Positions 14,084-14,156 of a stretch of DNA of 14,156 nucleotides are shown here, in pieces. Position 1 is the first letter of the stretch. Every line of letters starts with the position of its first letter. Origin of the DNA: CAZHRC01 sp964533865 (GTDB taxonomy: Bacteria; Bacillota; Clostridia; Tissierellales; Peptoniphilaceae); assembly GCA_964533865.1 (NCBI GenBank), contig CAZHRC010000031.1, positions 1-14,156 on the forward strand, given 5' to 3'. The position numbers were made by a program, and so were the translations under genes. A model generated the notes under the pieces. That model was not told the origin of the DNA and did not search any database. It saw nothing but the letters and a program-made list of their open reading frames with translations.

Positions 14084-14156
14084 CGCCGAAAGACGATGGA
14101 GAAAAACCCCTCCCTCAGTCTCGGCAAAGGGCGGCCGAGCCAGCTCCCTCCAAGAT
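14066..14156 (+). repeat. Modular hairpin repeat, copy G (cut by window end)
   Basis: The forward copy begins AAAGGAACGGCGC with the hairpin CGGCGC-CTTA-GCGCCG (14073-14088). GAAAGACGATGGAGAAAA and the left arm CCCTCCCTCAGTC follow, then the TCGGC/GCCGA hairpin and AGCTCCCTCCAAGAT. The rest lies beyond the window. Confidence 0.85.

Overview
This window looks like a chromosomal stretch of a low-to-mid GC, monoderm, probably anaerobic Firmicute (Clostridia/Tissierellia type). The reasons are three secreted proteins with triple cell-wall-binding-2 (CWB2) repeats, the cell-wall anchor known from Clostridioides difficile; a sigma-DUF1659-DUF2922-YvrJ gene set; an MscL with a C-terminal zinc ribbon; very strong AGGAGGTGA-type ribosome binding sites; and UUCG-type or GC-rich Rho-independent terminators. 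The genus cannot be named from the sequence alone.

Layout. 1-441: two tandem copies, in reverse orientation, of a modular hairpin-rich intergenic repeat. 489-878 (-): mscL with its own terminator and promoter. 1086-2565 (+): a NUDIX CoA-pyrophosphatase-like gene overlapping an aminoglycoside 6-adenylyltransferase-like gene, behind a good promoter at 1017-1045. 2566-3109: a long regulatory region with two sigma-A-type promoters and a strongly foldable ~320-nt leader. 3110-5569: a large S-layer-type protein (signal peptide, N-terminal domain, Cna-B-like middle, three CWB2), ending in a UUCG terminator. 5679-5973: one forward copy of the repeat. 6152-7387: a compact unit of a small sigma-70-like factor, DUF1659, DUF2922 and a 44-residue YvrJ protein missed by ordinary length cut-offs, closed by a 16-bp terminator stem. 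7552-10002: a leucine-rich-repeat-like surface protein with three CWB2. 10068-10710: a tandem block of the repeat, with two near-identical 253-bp units. 10778-12295: a shorter paralogue of the first S-layer protein. 12363-14032: a GNAT acetyltransferase and a PIG-L/LmbE deacetylase overlapping by four bases. 14066 to the edge: another, cut-off repeat copy.

How it fits together. Most of the window concerns the cell envelope. The three CWB2 proteins would be exported by Sec and bound non-covalently to an anionic wall polymer. The PIG-L/GNAT pair could remove and add acetyl groups on an amino-sugar substrate, possibly a wall polymer, but this rests only on family and position. The sigma unit may be a self-contained switch producing two small soluble proteins and one holin-like membrane peptide; its function is not established. 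The most unusual non-coding feature is the modular repeat. It is built from four short hairpins separated by TGACCTT-rich spacers, occurs at four sites here, and is amplified in tandem at two of them.
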